Shown here one piece after another: positions 25,764 to 34,125 of a DNA stretch of 64,000 bases. Both the position numbers and the translations under genes were made by a program. This DNA comes from an uncultured Prevotellaceae bacterium (GTDB lineage Bacteria > Bacteroidota > Bacteroidia > Bacteroidales > Bacteroidaceae), in NCBI GenBank assembly GCA_902768105.1, contig CACXJZ010000003.1, positions 1 to 64,000 of the forward strand, read 5' to 3'. Every line of letters starts with the position of its first letter. The stretch's first letter is position 1. The notes under the pieces were generated by a model that searched no databases, was not told the origin of the DNA, and saw only the letters and a list, made by a program, of their open reading frames with translations.

Positions 25764-26678
25764 CAGACTCTTGTGAAGCAGTCGGTACGGCCAGAAGCTG
25801 TGATACTCTTTGGCATCCGTAGCGACGATGCGCTGTCCGTTGAAATCTACAAAGTTGTATTGATGACCACCATACTGGTAGAAAGGAATTTCTGTCGGTA
25901 TTAAATTCTCCCTTACCAGATGTTCCTGATAGGAATGACTGTTCATCTCGTCTATTTGGAAGAGGTGTACGTTGTCACCGTACCTGACCTCACAGTCTTG
26001 TGCCACACGATACAAATGTCCGTTGTCTTCTAACAGGCAGCCTGCGTTTCGACCATACTTCATGCTGATGCATAATGGCGATTGTGGGTGCATGGTATAT
26101 GGGCCTTCTAATTGGTTGGCGGTAAACAGGAAAAGGTAGTTCTTATGTTCCCCCTCAACACTCTCGATGGAGCTCATCAGGTAGTATGTGCCGTCTTTCT
26201 TGAACAGTGAACTGTCGGCATAGCCAACTTCAGAGCTGATGACCTCCTTGCTGACGAGCGTCTTGTAGAGCGAGAAACTGCTTAACGATTCGTCGTCTGC
26301 CTTGTAGAGACGGATGTCGCCGAGGTCGCTGCTTTCAGGAATCATATATACAGCGCCGTTCTCTTCGAAGACGAAGGGGTAGGACAGGTGGCAGCCTTCT
26401 ACCTGCAGTACCGTGACGGGTTTCGTCCATGTCTTCAGGTTCGTGGTAGAAATCATCCTGAGCACGCCATTCGAGTAGTTCCGTTTCTCTTCATAGAACA
26501 GGTACAGGCGTTCCTTGTAAGTGAAAAGGAATGGGTCTGCCACGATGACGATGGGATTGAATGAAAGAGGATGGTGCTGGAAGGGTATTTCAAGTAGTGT
26601 GGAGAACTGCTTGACGTCCCAGGTATTATCTGCTTTGCCTGTCAGCAAACGAATCTTGAAACATTCTACGGGATGCAT
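25737..26678 (-). CDS. GINT1-like beta-propeller protein (GH43-like fold)
   Basis: A 313-residue soluble protein with several similar blades, for example VIVADPFLFTYKERLYLFYE, DSSLFKKDGTYYLMSSIE and YGRNAGCLLEDNGHLYRVAQ. The ADPF motif and blade pattern resemble the N-terminal domain found in glucosamine inositolphosphorylceramide transferase GINT1 and in some polysaccharide-locus proteins, and more distantly GH43 folds. Whether it transfers, hydrolyses or only binds sugar is not known. Convergent overlap of 27 bp with the GT4 gene on one side; divergent from the next GT4 across the promoter module at 26711-26775. Confidence 0.7.
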   Translation of the reverse strand: MHPVECFKIRLLTGKADNTWDVKQFSTLLEIPFQHHPLSFNPIVIVADPFLFTYKERLYLFYEEKRNYSNGVLRMISTTNLKTWTKPVTVLQVEGCHLSYPFVFEENGAVYMIPESSDLGDIRLYKADDESLSSFSLYKTLVSKEVISSEVGYADSSLFKKDGTYYLMSSIESVEGEHKNYLFLFTANQLEGPYTMHPQSPLCISMKYGRNAGCLLEDNGHLYRVAQDCEVRYGDNVHLFQIDEMNSHSYQEHLVRENLIPTEIPFYQYGGHQYNFVDFNGQRIVATDAKEYHSFWPYRLLHKSLLRVRQLFK

Positions 26679-26710
26679 ACATGTTTAATTTTTCAAAAAA
26701 TACATTTTAT

Positions 26711-26775
26711 TTGCTGCAAAAATAGGAATAATTGTTTGCATTTCAAAATTTTTCAGTAAATTTGTGGCATAAAAA
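26711..26775. promoter_or_regulatory. Overlapping divergent promoter module, copy A
   Basis: Minus strand: TATTTTTG at 26717-26724 with TTTG at 26744-26747 (spacer 19), driving the GINT1-like gene. Plus strand: TTTG at 26735-26738 with TAAATTTG at 26757-26764 (spacer 18), driving the GT4 at 26857. The two promoters interlock face to face. The 65-bp block matches copy B (28994-29058) at about 58 positions by eye. Confidence 0.75.
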
Positions 26776-26856
26776 CATTTAAATGCCGATAAATTGACAT
26801 GTATGTGTGAAAGAAAGGGCTGATTTGCCTGTATTCTGGAATAATACATTTGTCCT

Positions 26857-28011
26857 ATGAAAATAGTATATGTAATTGATTCTTTGGCAAGTAGGGGCGG
26901 GGCAGAGAGAATCCTGTCAGACAAGATGAGCTATATGGCCGAACATTTCGGCTATGAGGTTTATGTTGTTACCTGTTACCAGAATACGCAGACAGACCCG
27001 AATATATATCCATTGTCGGACAAGGTAAAACAGATAAACCTTTCTATTCACTATTACGCGCAATATCACTATCGCTATCCCATGCGTCTGTGGGTGAAGT
27101 ATTCCATTTATCGGCGTTTGAAACGGGGACTGATTGCTACCGTCCAGAAAATCAATCCCGATGTCCTGATAGGCTTAGGCTATTTCAATGCAGACCTTGT
27201 TTGCGGCATCAAGTGCAATGCCGTAAAAATGGTTGAGTCGCACGAGGCACGTATCTTTACGATGTCTGACAAGGGATTGCATCGTTCCTACTTCTCGCGC
27301 AAATTCATGAAGTACTACCGTAATCGGTATTTCCGTCATGTCGAGAAGAAGGCCGACGTCGTTGTAACGCTGACGAACGGTGATGCTAAGGAGTGGACAA
27401 AGGCGAAGCGTGTTGAGGTTATTCCGAACTTCACCGTGATGCCAGTTGTCCGAATGAGCAGTTGCGAGTCAAAGAGAGTCATTGCCGTAGGCCGCTTGGA
27501 GTGGCAGAAAGGTTTTGACCGTCTGATTGATGCATGGGCCATCGTCAATCGGAAGCATCCTGACTGGCAGCTGGACATCTTCGGTTCTGGCTCACTTGAG
27601 GCAAGCCTCAAGCAGCAGATTGCTAGTCTTGGCTTGAGTCATGTCTCGATACATTCGTTTACATCGAATATCAGTATGGAATATTCCGACAGCTCCATCT
27701 TTGCATTGTCTTCCCGCTTTGAGGGCTTCGGGCTTGTCCTGCTGGAAGCCATGCAGAACGGTCTTCCTTGTGTAACCTTCGATTGCCCGTTTGGTCCGAG
27801 TGATGTGGTCGCTGACAATGTGAACGGCTATGTTGTCAAGGATGGTGATGTTCCTGCCTTTGCTGAGGGATTGTGTCGCCTGATGGAAGATGACAGTCTG
27901 CGTAGCTCGTTCTCCCATGCTTCTGTTGAACGGGCAAAGATATTCGATAAGGATGTGGTGATGGCTCGTTGGAAGGCCTTGGTAGAAGAGCTGGCCAGTC
28001 AGCGTGCGTGA
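26857..28011 (+). CDS. Glycosyltransferase family 4, paralogue 2 of 3
   Basis: A 384-residue GT4 enzyme, start VIDSLASRGGAERILSDKMS, donor domain AVGRLEWQKGFDRLIDAWAI and SRFEGFGLVLLEAMQNGLPC. The closest relative in the window is the gene at 24615. It is transcribed from the plus-strand half of promoter module A, with an untranslated leader of about 85 bases. Its last 13 bp overlap the convergent GT2 gene. The sugar donor is unknown; the three paralogues probably use related acceptors or donors. Confidence 0.9.
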   Translation: MKIVYVIDSLASRGGAERILSDKMSYMAEHFGYEVYVVTCYQNTQTDPNIYPLSDKVKQINLSIHYYAQYHYRYPMRLWVKYSIYRRLKRGLIATVQKINPDVLIGLGYFNADLVCGIKCNAVKMVESHEARIFTMSDKGLHRSYFSRKFMKYYRNRYFRHVEKKADVVVTLTNGDAKEWTKAKRVEVIPNFTVMPVVRMSSCESKRVIAVGRLEWQKGFDRLIDAWAIVNRKHPDWQLDIFGSGSLEASLKQQIASLGLSHVSIHSFTSNISMEYSDSSIFALSSRFEGFGLVLLEAMQNGLPCVTFDCPFGPSDVVADNVNGYVVKDGDVPAFAEGLCRLMEDDSLRSSFSHASVERAKIFDKDVVMARWKALVEELASQRA

Positions 28012-28961
28012 AACTTGACGCAGAGGTCGGGGGCATACCTGAACAGGAATGATTTAAACCGCTTTTTCAGACTACCGTTAAAGTACAGGCCAGGCACCTT
28101 TTTCTTCAGGTCTGCAATGATTTCCTTTCTTTCCGCATAGAGTTCCGGGGTATGTGAAACATACCACATCTCAATGCTGAACGTTGTTGAGATGGCGTCC
28201 ATCAGTTGATGGTCTTCAGCTGGTGTCAGCCCTTTCTGCCTGAGTTCCCATAGACGTGCTATGACGTGGTGGAAGTCCGTAACCTTCTTCTTGTTGATGG
28301 CAGAGACAATAGACCCCGGGCGTTGCCTATATATATAAAAGGTGTAGTCTGTCCTGATGCATTTTCCTGCTACCAGATGACACTCCGTCGTAAAGGGCAC
28401 GTCTTCAAAATAGATGCCGGGAATGAATCGAAGGTGTTTTTCTTCCAGGAACGTCCTCTTGTAGAATGCCCTCCATGCGTAACACTCACGGGCATTATAG
28501 TCCTCCAGAAAGCCCTTCCTTCCCGTTGTTTCACGACAGATGCATTCCTCCTGCAGTTCCATCTTTCTGGTGTCAATTTCTTCATTGGTCATTTTGATGA
28601 ATCCGGCATACAGGATGTCGGGCGAGCTGCTGCTTAATGCCTCCGTCAGCTTTCCCAATGTGTTTTCAATGAGCAGGTCGTCAGAATCCAGGAACAGGAT
28701 GTAGTCGCCCTTGGCTTTTGCAATGCCTGTGTTTCGGGCAGCGGAAAGGCCTTGGTTCTCTTGCTCCTCGACGATGATGTTGTCGTGTGCCTTGATGATG
28801 TCGTCAATGACTCCAAAACTGTTGTCTTTTGTACCGTCGTTCACAAGAATCACCTCATACGTGTCTTCCTCCAGTCCTTGTTTGAAGATGCTTTCCACAC
28901 ACGGACGGATATACTGTTCAACGTTATATACGGGAACGATAATGCTTAGTTTGATAGCCAT
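27999..28961 (-). CDS. Glycosyltransferase family 2 (GT-A fold)
   Basis: A 320-residue enzyme opening MAIKLSIIVPVYNVEQYIRP. It has the GT2 motifs VILVNDGTKDNSFGVID, AARNTGIAKAKGDYILFLDS and the metal-binding DSDD. The C-terminal half (FIPGIYFEDVPFTTECHLVA) resembles the EpsH/capsular transferase type. It is a clear paralogue of the GT2 at 30233. The gene converges on the GT4 at 26857 (13-bp overlap) and is driven from module B (28994-29058). Confidence 0.9.
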   Translation of the reverse strand: MAIKLSIIVPVYNVEQYIRPCVESIFKQGLEEDTYEVILVNDGTKDNSFGVIDDIIKAHDNIIVEEQENQGLSAARNTGIAKAKGDYILFLDSDDLLIENTLGKLTEALSSSSPDILYAGFIKMTNEEIDTRKMELQEECICRETTGRKGFLEDYNARECYAWRAFYKRTFLEEKHLRFIPGIYFEDVPFTTECHLVAGKCIRTDYTFYIYRQRPGSIVSAINKKKVTDFHHVIARLWELRQKGLTPAEDHQLMDAISTTFSIEMWYVSHTPELYAERKEIIADLKKKVPGLYFNGSLKKRFKSFLFRYAPDLCVKFHAR

Positions 28962-28993
28962 TTACGTTTGTTTTTACAAATTTTTCTGTTAAT

Positions 28994-29058
28994 TTGTTGC
29001 AAAAATAGAAATAAAAGTTTGAATTTCAAAATTTTTCATTACATTTGTGGCATAAAAA
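28994..29058. promoter_or_regulatory. Overlapping divergent promoter module, copy B
   Basis: Minus strand: TATTTTTG at 29000-29007 with TTTG at 29027-29030 (spacer 19), for the GT2 gene. Plus strand: TTTG at 29018-29021 with TACATTTG at 29040-29047 (spacer 18), for the GT4 at 29086. The spacing and overlap are the same as in copy A. Confidence 0.75.
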
Positions 29059-29085
29059 TAGAACAAGTCCAATAATTAGACCTGT

Positions 29086-30243
29086 ATGAACGGCCGAAAA
29101 CTAAGAGTAGCTTATTTCCTTGAATCCTTGGTCGCCTTTGGAGGAGTGGAAAGAGTTTTGTCTGACAAGGCAAACTATATGGCTATTTATTTTGATTATG
29201 AGGTCTATATCATTACGTGTGCGCAGAAGCCCGAACAGCCTAACGCTTTCCTGTTGCACGACTCCGTCAAGCAGGTCTATCTGAATGTCCCTTACTACGA
29301 ACAATACAACTATGGCTATCCGAAGCGCTTGTTCGTGAAACGTGACATTGGGCGGCAGATCCGTCAGAAGCTGTCTGAGGCTGTTCAGCAGATTGACCCT
29401 GACGTCTTGATTGGTGTGTCGCATTTCGAGGCTGCCTTGGTCAGCACCATCCCGTGTCGTGCCAAGAAAGTCATTGAGAGCCACGAGGCGCGCCCGTTTA
29501 CGATGTCCGGCTTGAGCCAGTATCGTAATTTCCTTTCCAGCATCTACATGAAGTTCTACAGGATAAAGTACTTGCACACCATAGAGCGTCATGCTGACGT
29601 GGTGGTCTCCCTGACTGAGGGCGACGCCCACGAATGGAGGAAGTCCCGCCGCGTTGAGGTTATTCCCAATTTCTCCCTGATGCCGATAGAGGAATATAGC
29701 AACTGCGAAACGAAGCGCATCATTGCTGCAGGGCGTCTGAGTTGGGAGAAGGGCTATGACCGTCTGATATCTGTCTGGGAGATTGTTTCCAAGAGGTTTC
29801 CTGACTGGAAGCTGGATATCTTCGGAAATGGTAATCTGCAGGAATCGCTGGAGAATGAGATCAAGAGTCGTGAGATTGAGAACCTGACCATCCATCCTCC
29901 TACCAAGTCCATCGGTCATGAATATGCAAACAGCTCCATTTGCGTGCTGACGTCCTATTTCGAGGGATTTGCCCTGGTGCTTTTAGAGTCTCTTCGTCAC
30001 GGTGTCCCGTGTATTGCCTTCGATTGCAAGTTCGGGCCCAGAAGCATTATCGAAGATGGCACGTGTGGCTATCTGGTTGAGGACGGTAACATCCAGCTCT
30101 TTGCCGATAAGCTGAGCAAGCTGATTGAAGAAGATGACGAGCGGCTTCAGCTCTCCTTCATGTCTGTTGAGCATGCAAGGTCGTTCGATGTCTATGGAAC
30201 CATGACTAAGTGGAAGACGCTCTTCGAAGAGCTTACTGCTTAG
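29086..30243 (+). CDS. Glycosyltransferase family 4, paralogue 3 of 3
   Basis: A 385-residue GT4 enzyme with FLESLVAFGGVERVLSDKAN at the N-terminus, AAGRLSWEKGYDRLISVWEI and YFEGFALVLLESLRHGVPC. It is the most diverged of the three paralogues: GGAER has become GGVER and the SRFEG motif is SYFEG. It sits under the plus-strand half of module B. It overlaps the convergent GT2 at 30233 by 11 bp. Confidence 0.9.
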   Translation: MNGRKLRVAYFLESLVAFGGVERVLSDKANYMAIYFDYEVYIITCAQKPEQPNAFLLHDSVKQVYLNVPYYEQYNYGYPKRLFVKRDIGRQIRQKLSEAVQQIDPDVLIGVSHFEAALVSTIPCRAKKVIESHEARPFTMSGLSQYRNFLSSIYMKFYRIKYLHTIERHADVVVSLTEGDAHEWRKSRRVEVIPNFSLMPIEEYSNCETKRIIAAGRLSWEKGYDRLISVWEIVSKRFPDWKLDIFGNGNLQESLENEIKSREIENLTIHPPTKSIGHEYANSSICVLTSYFEGFALVLLESLRHGVPCIAFDCKFGPRSIIEDGTCGYLVEDGNIQLFADKLSKLIEEDDERLQLSFMSVEHARSFDVYGTMTKWKTLFEELTA

Positions 30244-31228
30244 CCAGTTGTTTCCTGATTTTATTCTGCCACTCAAAGAATGTGAAATAGAAGCGCGGCG
30301 CCTTTCTTAACAGGAAAGACATCGTTTTTGCTCTTATCCCGTTGGTGAATTTCAGGTCAGGTGCCTTCTGCCTCAGGTCTTTGATGACCTCCAGTCGGAA
30401 TGCAGGGTCTTTGGAGTGATACATCGCGGAATAGCTAAGTGAAGACAGCGAGACGAAAACGTCATCCTGAAGCTTGCGCTGCACTTGAGGCGACAGGTTC
30501 TCAAGCCGTGTCAGCTCCCACGTCTTGGCAATGATGATGCAAAAGTCGTCGGCTTTCTTCTTGCTGAACGAGAAGGTGGCCGAACCGCCTCTGTTCTTGC
30601 GGTAGATGTTCAGCAGCCAGTGCGTCCTGAGACATTTCTTCGCCTTGATGTAGCACTCATGAGTGAACGGAACATCCTGATAGCAGACGCCCGGCACGAA
30701 CGTTATCCTATGCTCGGAGAGATACTCCCTGCGGAAGAGCGTTCTCCATACGTAGCATTGTCGGGGATCCAGGTCGGCCAGGAACAGCTGTTCACCGGTC
30801 TTCTCCTCGAAGACGGCGTCCGGCTGTGGTATGTCTTTGACGTTTGCAATCTCTTCATCGTCCATTTCCAGGAAGTCGGCAACCACCAGGTCGGCCTTTG
30901 TCTCCAAGGCTTTCTCCAATAGCGTGGGCAGGCTGCCGTCAATGAGCAGGTCGTCGCTGTCGGGCATCAGGATGTATTCGCCCTTGGCCTTGGCAATGCC
31001 GTTGTTGCGGGCAACTGACAGGCTCTGGTTCTCCTGGTTGATGACGGAGATGTTGGCGTGCTCGTCTATGAGGTCGGCAATCATCTCCATGCTGCGGTCC
31101 TTCGTACCATCGTTGACAATGATAACCTCGTAGCAATCCTCGTCAAGCCCCTGTCGGAGGATGCTCTCCAGGCAGGGACGCACATACTTCTCTACGTTAT
31201 ATACGGGAACGATGATACTTAGTTGCAT
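30233..31228 (-). CDS. Glycosyltransferase family 2 (GT-A fold)
   Basis: A 331-residue GT2 opening MQLSIIVPVYNVEKYVRPCL with IVNDGTKDRSMEMIADLID, VARNNGIAKAKGEYILMPDS and the DSDD metal site. It is paralogous to the gene at 27999 along its length (FVPGVCYQDVPFTHECYIKA versus FIPGIYFEDVPFTTECHLVA). The start at 31228 is chosen by homology with that gene; it lies 5 bp after the stop of the GT32 gene, so both form one minus-strand operon. It overlaps the GT4 at 29086 by 11 bp. Confidence 0.9.
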   Translation of the reverse strand: MQLSIIVPVYNVEKYVRPCLESILRQGLDEDCYEVIIVNDGTKDRSMEMIADLIDEHANISVINQENQSLSVARNNGIAKAKGEYILMPDSDDLLIDGSLPTLLEKALETKADLVVADFLEMDDEEIANVKDIPQPDAVFEEKTGEQLFLADLDPRQCYVWRTLFRREYLSEHRITFVPGVCYQDVPFTHECYIKAKKCLRTHWLLNIYRKNRGGSATFSFSKKKADDFCIIIAKTWELTRLENLSPQVQRKLQDDVFVSLSSLSYSAMYHSKDPAFRLEVIKDLRQKAPDLKFTNGIRAKTMSFLLRKAPRFYFTFFEWQNKIRKQLAKQ

Positions 31229-31233
31229 GGCTT

Positions 31234-31998
31234 TTACTGTTGCTTGAATTTCCAGGGCATGAGGAAGCACTCCGCTTTCCTGATGAAGTTGTAGCCGAAG
31301 ATGCGAATCATGAAGGTGCGGAACCTGTAGTACGCCTTTGCCTTGGGCGAGAACCAGGAGTTCTGGTAGTGGTGGATGGCATAGGTGTAGGGTGTCAGCT
31401 CCACTTCTCGCGAGTCAAAGACCTTCGGCGAGAAATAGGCGTCGCTCAATACGATGACCTCCTTGTTGAAGTCCAGCTCCCTGACCTTCTTGCTCTCTTC
31501 CAGTGACAGCACACGGATGGGCTTCAGCTTAGTAATTTCCTCGTCCATGATTTCCGGCAGCTTGCGTATGTCAAGACTGCCGTCGGCCTTGATGAAGGGC
31601 CTGTCGGTATAGTAGTCCAGACATTGCTTGATCCAGTCGCATCCCTTTTCCGCTCCCATGATGGCTGCTTCGGGCGTGCCGGCTTTCTCTGCTCCCACGA
31701 AGTAGGGTAGGTCGAGGAAGTCGTCAAAGCGCTTCAGCACCTCCACGTCAGAGTCCAGATAGATGCCGCCCATGTGGTAGAGCGCATAGAATCGGATGTA
31801 GTCGGCAGCGAAGGCGTACTTCTTCTTCTCAAACGCCTGCTTCACCCAGAGCGAGCCGTTCAGGTCAAAGCGCTTGGTGTCCCACAAGATGATTTCATAG
31901 TCGGGAAGAACCCGCTTCCACGACTCAATACACTTGGCAATTTTTGCAGGATAGGCGTCGCCGCTCAGCCAGCACAAATGGAGAATCTTTGGTATCAT
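31234..31998 (-). CDS. Glycosyltransferase family 32
   Basis: A 254-residue transferase of the GT32/capsular polysaccharide synthesis type. It begins MIPKILHLCWLSGDAYPAKI. It contains the helix-plus-DXD region AADYIRFYALYHMGGIYLDS followed by DVEVLK, and the C-terminal HHYQNSW motif. GT32 enzymes commonly transfer hexose or hexosamine in capsule and O-antigen loci. It is the first gene of the operon with the GT2 at 30233, expressed from the minus half of module C (TATTTTTG at 32025-32032). Confidence 0.88.
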   Translation of the reverse strand: MIPKILHLCWLSGDAYPAKIAKCIESWKRVLPDYEIILWDTKRFDLNGSLWVKQAFEKKKYAFAADYIRFYALYHMGGIYLDSDVEVLKRFDDFLDLPYFVGAEKAGTPEAAIMGAEKGCDWIKQCLDYYTDRPFIKADGSLDIRKLPEIMDEEITKLKPIRVLSLEESKKVRELDFNKEVIVLSDAYFSPKVFDSREVELTPYTYAIHHYQNSWFSPKAKAYYRFRTFMIRIFGYNFIRKAECFLMPWKFKQQ

Positions 31999-32021
31999 AA
32001 TGTCTCATTTCTAATTTTATA

Positions 32022-32075
32022 TTGCAAAAATACGCAGAAAAGTTGATATTTCAAAATATTATTACTATTTTTGCA
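32022..32075. promoter_or_regulatory. Divergent promoter module, copy C (more diverged)
   Basis: Aligns gap-free with the same 54-bp stretch of copy B (28997-29050). Minus strand TATTTTTG at 32025-32032 serves the GT32 gene. Plus strand TTG at 32043-32045 and TATTTTTG at 32066-32073 (spacer 20) serve the GT2 at 32090. Confidence 0.65.
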
Positions 32076-32089
32076 GAAAATATTTGTTT

Positions 32090-32941
32090 ATGGCGTGGTA
32101 TAGTAAGTATCTTTCGGTTTACGGAAAAACGTTTAGTGAGGTTCCTCAGGAGGTGATTGACGGCACTCGCGAACGGCTGGCAAAGCTGCAGAGCCCTGAG
32201 CCGCTGGCGTCGATAGTGGTCATTGGCTATAACGAGGAGACGCACCTGCAGGCCTGTCTGTGGGCCCTCAGCGAGATTAAGTGTAAGTATCCGGTTGAAA
32301 TCATCGGCGTCGATAACGACTCCAAGGATCGTACTGCCGAAATCTACGAGAAGTCGGGCATTCCCTATTACACGGAGTACCAGCACAGCTGCGGCTATGC
32401 CCGCCGCTGCGGACTTCAGCATGCCAAGGGCAAGTTCTACTTCGACGTGGATAGCGATACGCTTTATCCGCCGCAGTATTATGAAATCATGCTCGACCAT
32501 CTGACGAAGCCCGGAGTGGCGTGCGCCTCGGCCACCTACGGTTTCATTCCTGACGAGAACCATTCTGCCCTGAGCCTGAAGATGTTTGAGATGTCGCGCG
32601 ACCTGTTCCTCTGGGTGCAGCACTTCAAGCGTCCTGAGCTCTCCGTGCGCGGACTGGTGTTTGCCTACAATGCTGAGTACGGTCGCAAGGAGCCTTACCG
32701 TGTGGATATCATCCGCGGTGAGGACGGCTCTATGGCCTTCAACCTGAAGAAGTACGGAAAGATTGTCTTTGTGCGCGACAAGCGCTGCCGGGCCATCACG
32801 GGTTACGGCACCTTCGGCAACGAGTCCATGTGGAAGAGTTTCTGCAACCACGTCAAGATACAGATGAAGGGTATCACGCGCATCTTCCACAAGACCGAGC
32901 ATTACGTGGATACTGACGATAATTTGGTAAAAAATAAATAG
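32090..32941 (+). CDS. Glycosyltransferase family 2
   Basis: A 283-residue GT-A-fold transferase. After about 40 residues of leader come SIVVIGYNEETHLQACLWAL, IIGVDNDSKDRTAEI, the acceptor-loop region CGYARRCGLQHAKGKFYFDV and DSDT in the metal-binding position. A late GEDGSMAFNLKKYGKI may be the catalytic-base segment. The ATG at 32090 follows TATTTTTG at 32066-32073. An in-frame TTG lies 6 bases upstream. The gene is followed after 9 bp by another GT2, so the two form an operon. Confidence 0.85.
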   Translation: MAWYSKYLSVYGKTFSEVPQEVIDGTRERLAKLQSPEPLASIVVIGYNEETHLQACLWALSEIKCKYPVEIIGVDNDSKDRTAEIYEKSGIPYYTEYQHSCGYARRCGLQHAKGKFYFDVDSDTLYPPQYYEIMLDHLTKPGVACASATYGFIPDENHSALSLKMFEMSRDLFLWVQHFKRPELSVRGLVFAYNAEYGRKEPYRVDIIRGEDGSMAFNLKKYGKIVFVRDKRCRAITGYGTFGNESMWKSFCNHVKIQMKGITRIFHKTEHYVDTDDNLVKNK

Positions 32942-32950
32942 CGTTGACCT

Positions 32951-33829
32951 ATGGAGAAGCTGATTACTGTTTTCACTCCCACTTATAATCGGAAGTCATT
33001 AATTCCCCACCTGTACAAAAGTCTCTGCGAGCAGGACTGTCAGGACTTCGTGTGGCTCGTAGTTGACGACGGTTCGTCCGACGGAACAGAGGAGCTGCTG
33101 CGTTCCTGGATGGCGGAAGGCAAGGTCGATATACGCTATTACTATCAGCAGAACGCAGGAAAGATGCAGGCGCACAATCGCGGCGTGGAGCTCTGCGGGA
33201 CCGAATACTTCGTGTGCATCGACTCTGACGACTACCTCTCTTCGCCCACGGTCATCAGGGACACCCTGGCTTTTCTTGCTGACAACAAGGACGTGCTCTC
33301 GCGTGACGACGTCAGTGGTGTGGTGTCCTATCGTAAGATGCTTTCAGGACCGCAGGGACAGTTTCCAGAGGGCGTCAAGCTGGCCACGCTGACCGAACTG
33401 GCGAATGCAGGCTTTAATGGCGAGACCACGCTGATGTTCAAGACCAGCGTCATTCGCCGTTTCCGCTTCCCGCTGGTCGAGGGCGAGAAATTCATGACCG
33501 AGGACTTCATCTACGACCAGATGGACGAGCAATACAAGATGCTCGTCTTCCCCTATTACTCGCAGGACTGTGAGTACCAGGCCGACGGCTTCACGCGCAA
33601 CGGCTGGGAGGTACTGTTCAAGAACCCCAAGAGCTACCGCATTTACTATAACCAGTGCATCAGGTTGGGTAGGGGAGACAAGTCGCGTAACATGCGCATG
33701 TACATTGCCTGCTCGCTCATCGCCAACGACGGCAAGATGTTCTCCTCCTCCGACTTCAAGGGCTACCTCCTGCTCATGCTCCCCTTAGGCTTCTACCAGT
33801 ATCACCGGTTGAAGCAGAGAAAGTGGTGA
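32951..33829 (+). CDS. Glycosyltransferase family 2
   Basis: A 292-residue GT2 with TVFTPTYNRKSLIPHLYKSL, VWLVVDDGSSDGTEELLRSW and CIDSDDYLSSP as the metal-binding motif. MTEDFIYDQMDEQYKMLVFP is likely the catalytic-base helix. It is the last gene of the glycan locus. Codon choice is more GC-rich than in the 20-26 kb genes. The intergenic stretch after it (33830-34111) holds the second copy of the 160-bp repeat. Confidence 0.88.
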   Translation: MEKLITVFTPTYNRKSLIPHLYKSLCEQDCQDFVWLVVDDGSSDGTEELLRSWMAEGKVDIRYYYQQNAGKMQAHNRGVELCGTEYFVCIDSDDYLSSPTVIRDTLAFLADNKDVLSRDDVSGVVSYRKMLSGPQGQFPEGVKLATLTELANAGFNGETTLMFKTSVIRRFRFPLVEGEKFMTEDFIYDQMDEQYKMLVFPYYSQDCEYQADGFTRNGWEVLFKNPKSYRIYYNQCIRLGRGDKSRNMRMYIACSLIANDGKMFSSSDFKGYLLLMLPLGFYQYHRLKQRKW

Positions 33830-33850
33830 TGTGACTGAAAAGCTTTTTGA

Positions 33851-34010
33851 TTTGCGCCTACGCGAACGGTTGTTTGCGTAGGCGCAAATGGTTGTTCGCG
33901 CGTACGCAAACAATCGAAAGGACGTAGATATTCATCTTTTTCATGGCATCTATCCCATTATCCCTTCCCATGAACGCACATGTTACAACGGATACATCAT
34001 CGTGTTTATA
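33851..34010 (-). repeat. Dispersed 160-bp intergenic repeat, copy 2 (inverted)
   Basis: Reverse complement of the element at 881-1040, aligned end to end by eye. The three 22-bp hairpin units are at 33851-33915 and the unique part at about 33916-34010, so the orientation is opposite to copy 1. It lies between the last glycosyltransferase and the rnpB promoter. The unit cores have drifted (gcgtacgcgcgaac, gcgcctacgcaaac) while keeping the self-complementary shape, which suggests structure matters more than sequence. Confidence 0.8.
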
Positions 34011-34089
34011 CTTCCGTTAAGTAAAAGGTAATTCTTAGAAATTACAGCGATTATTTTTTCTCAATCTTGCAAGTTTTGGCGGTTTTATT

Positions 34090-34119
34090 TTTGCGTTCCA
34101 TTTTTTTTCCGTACCTTTG
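34090..34119 (+). promoter_or_regulatory. Promoter of rnpB
   Basis: TTTG at 34090-34093, an 18-base spacer, then TACCTTTG at 34112-34119. The RNA would start near 34125, at the 5' strand of the P1 helix. Confidence 0.75.
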
Positions 34120-34125
34120 GCCTCT

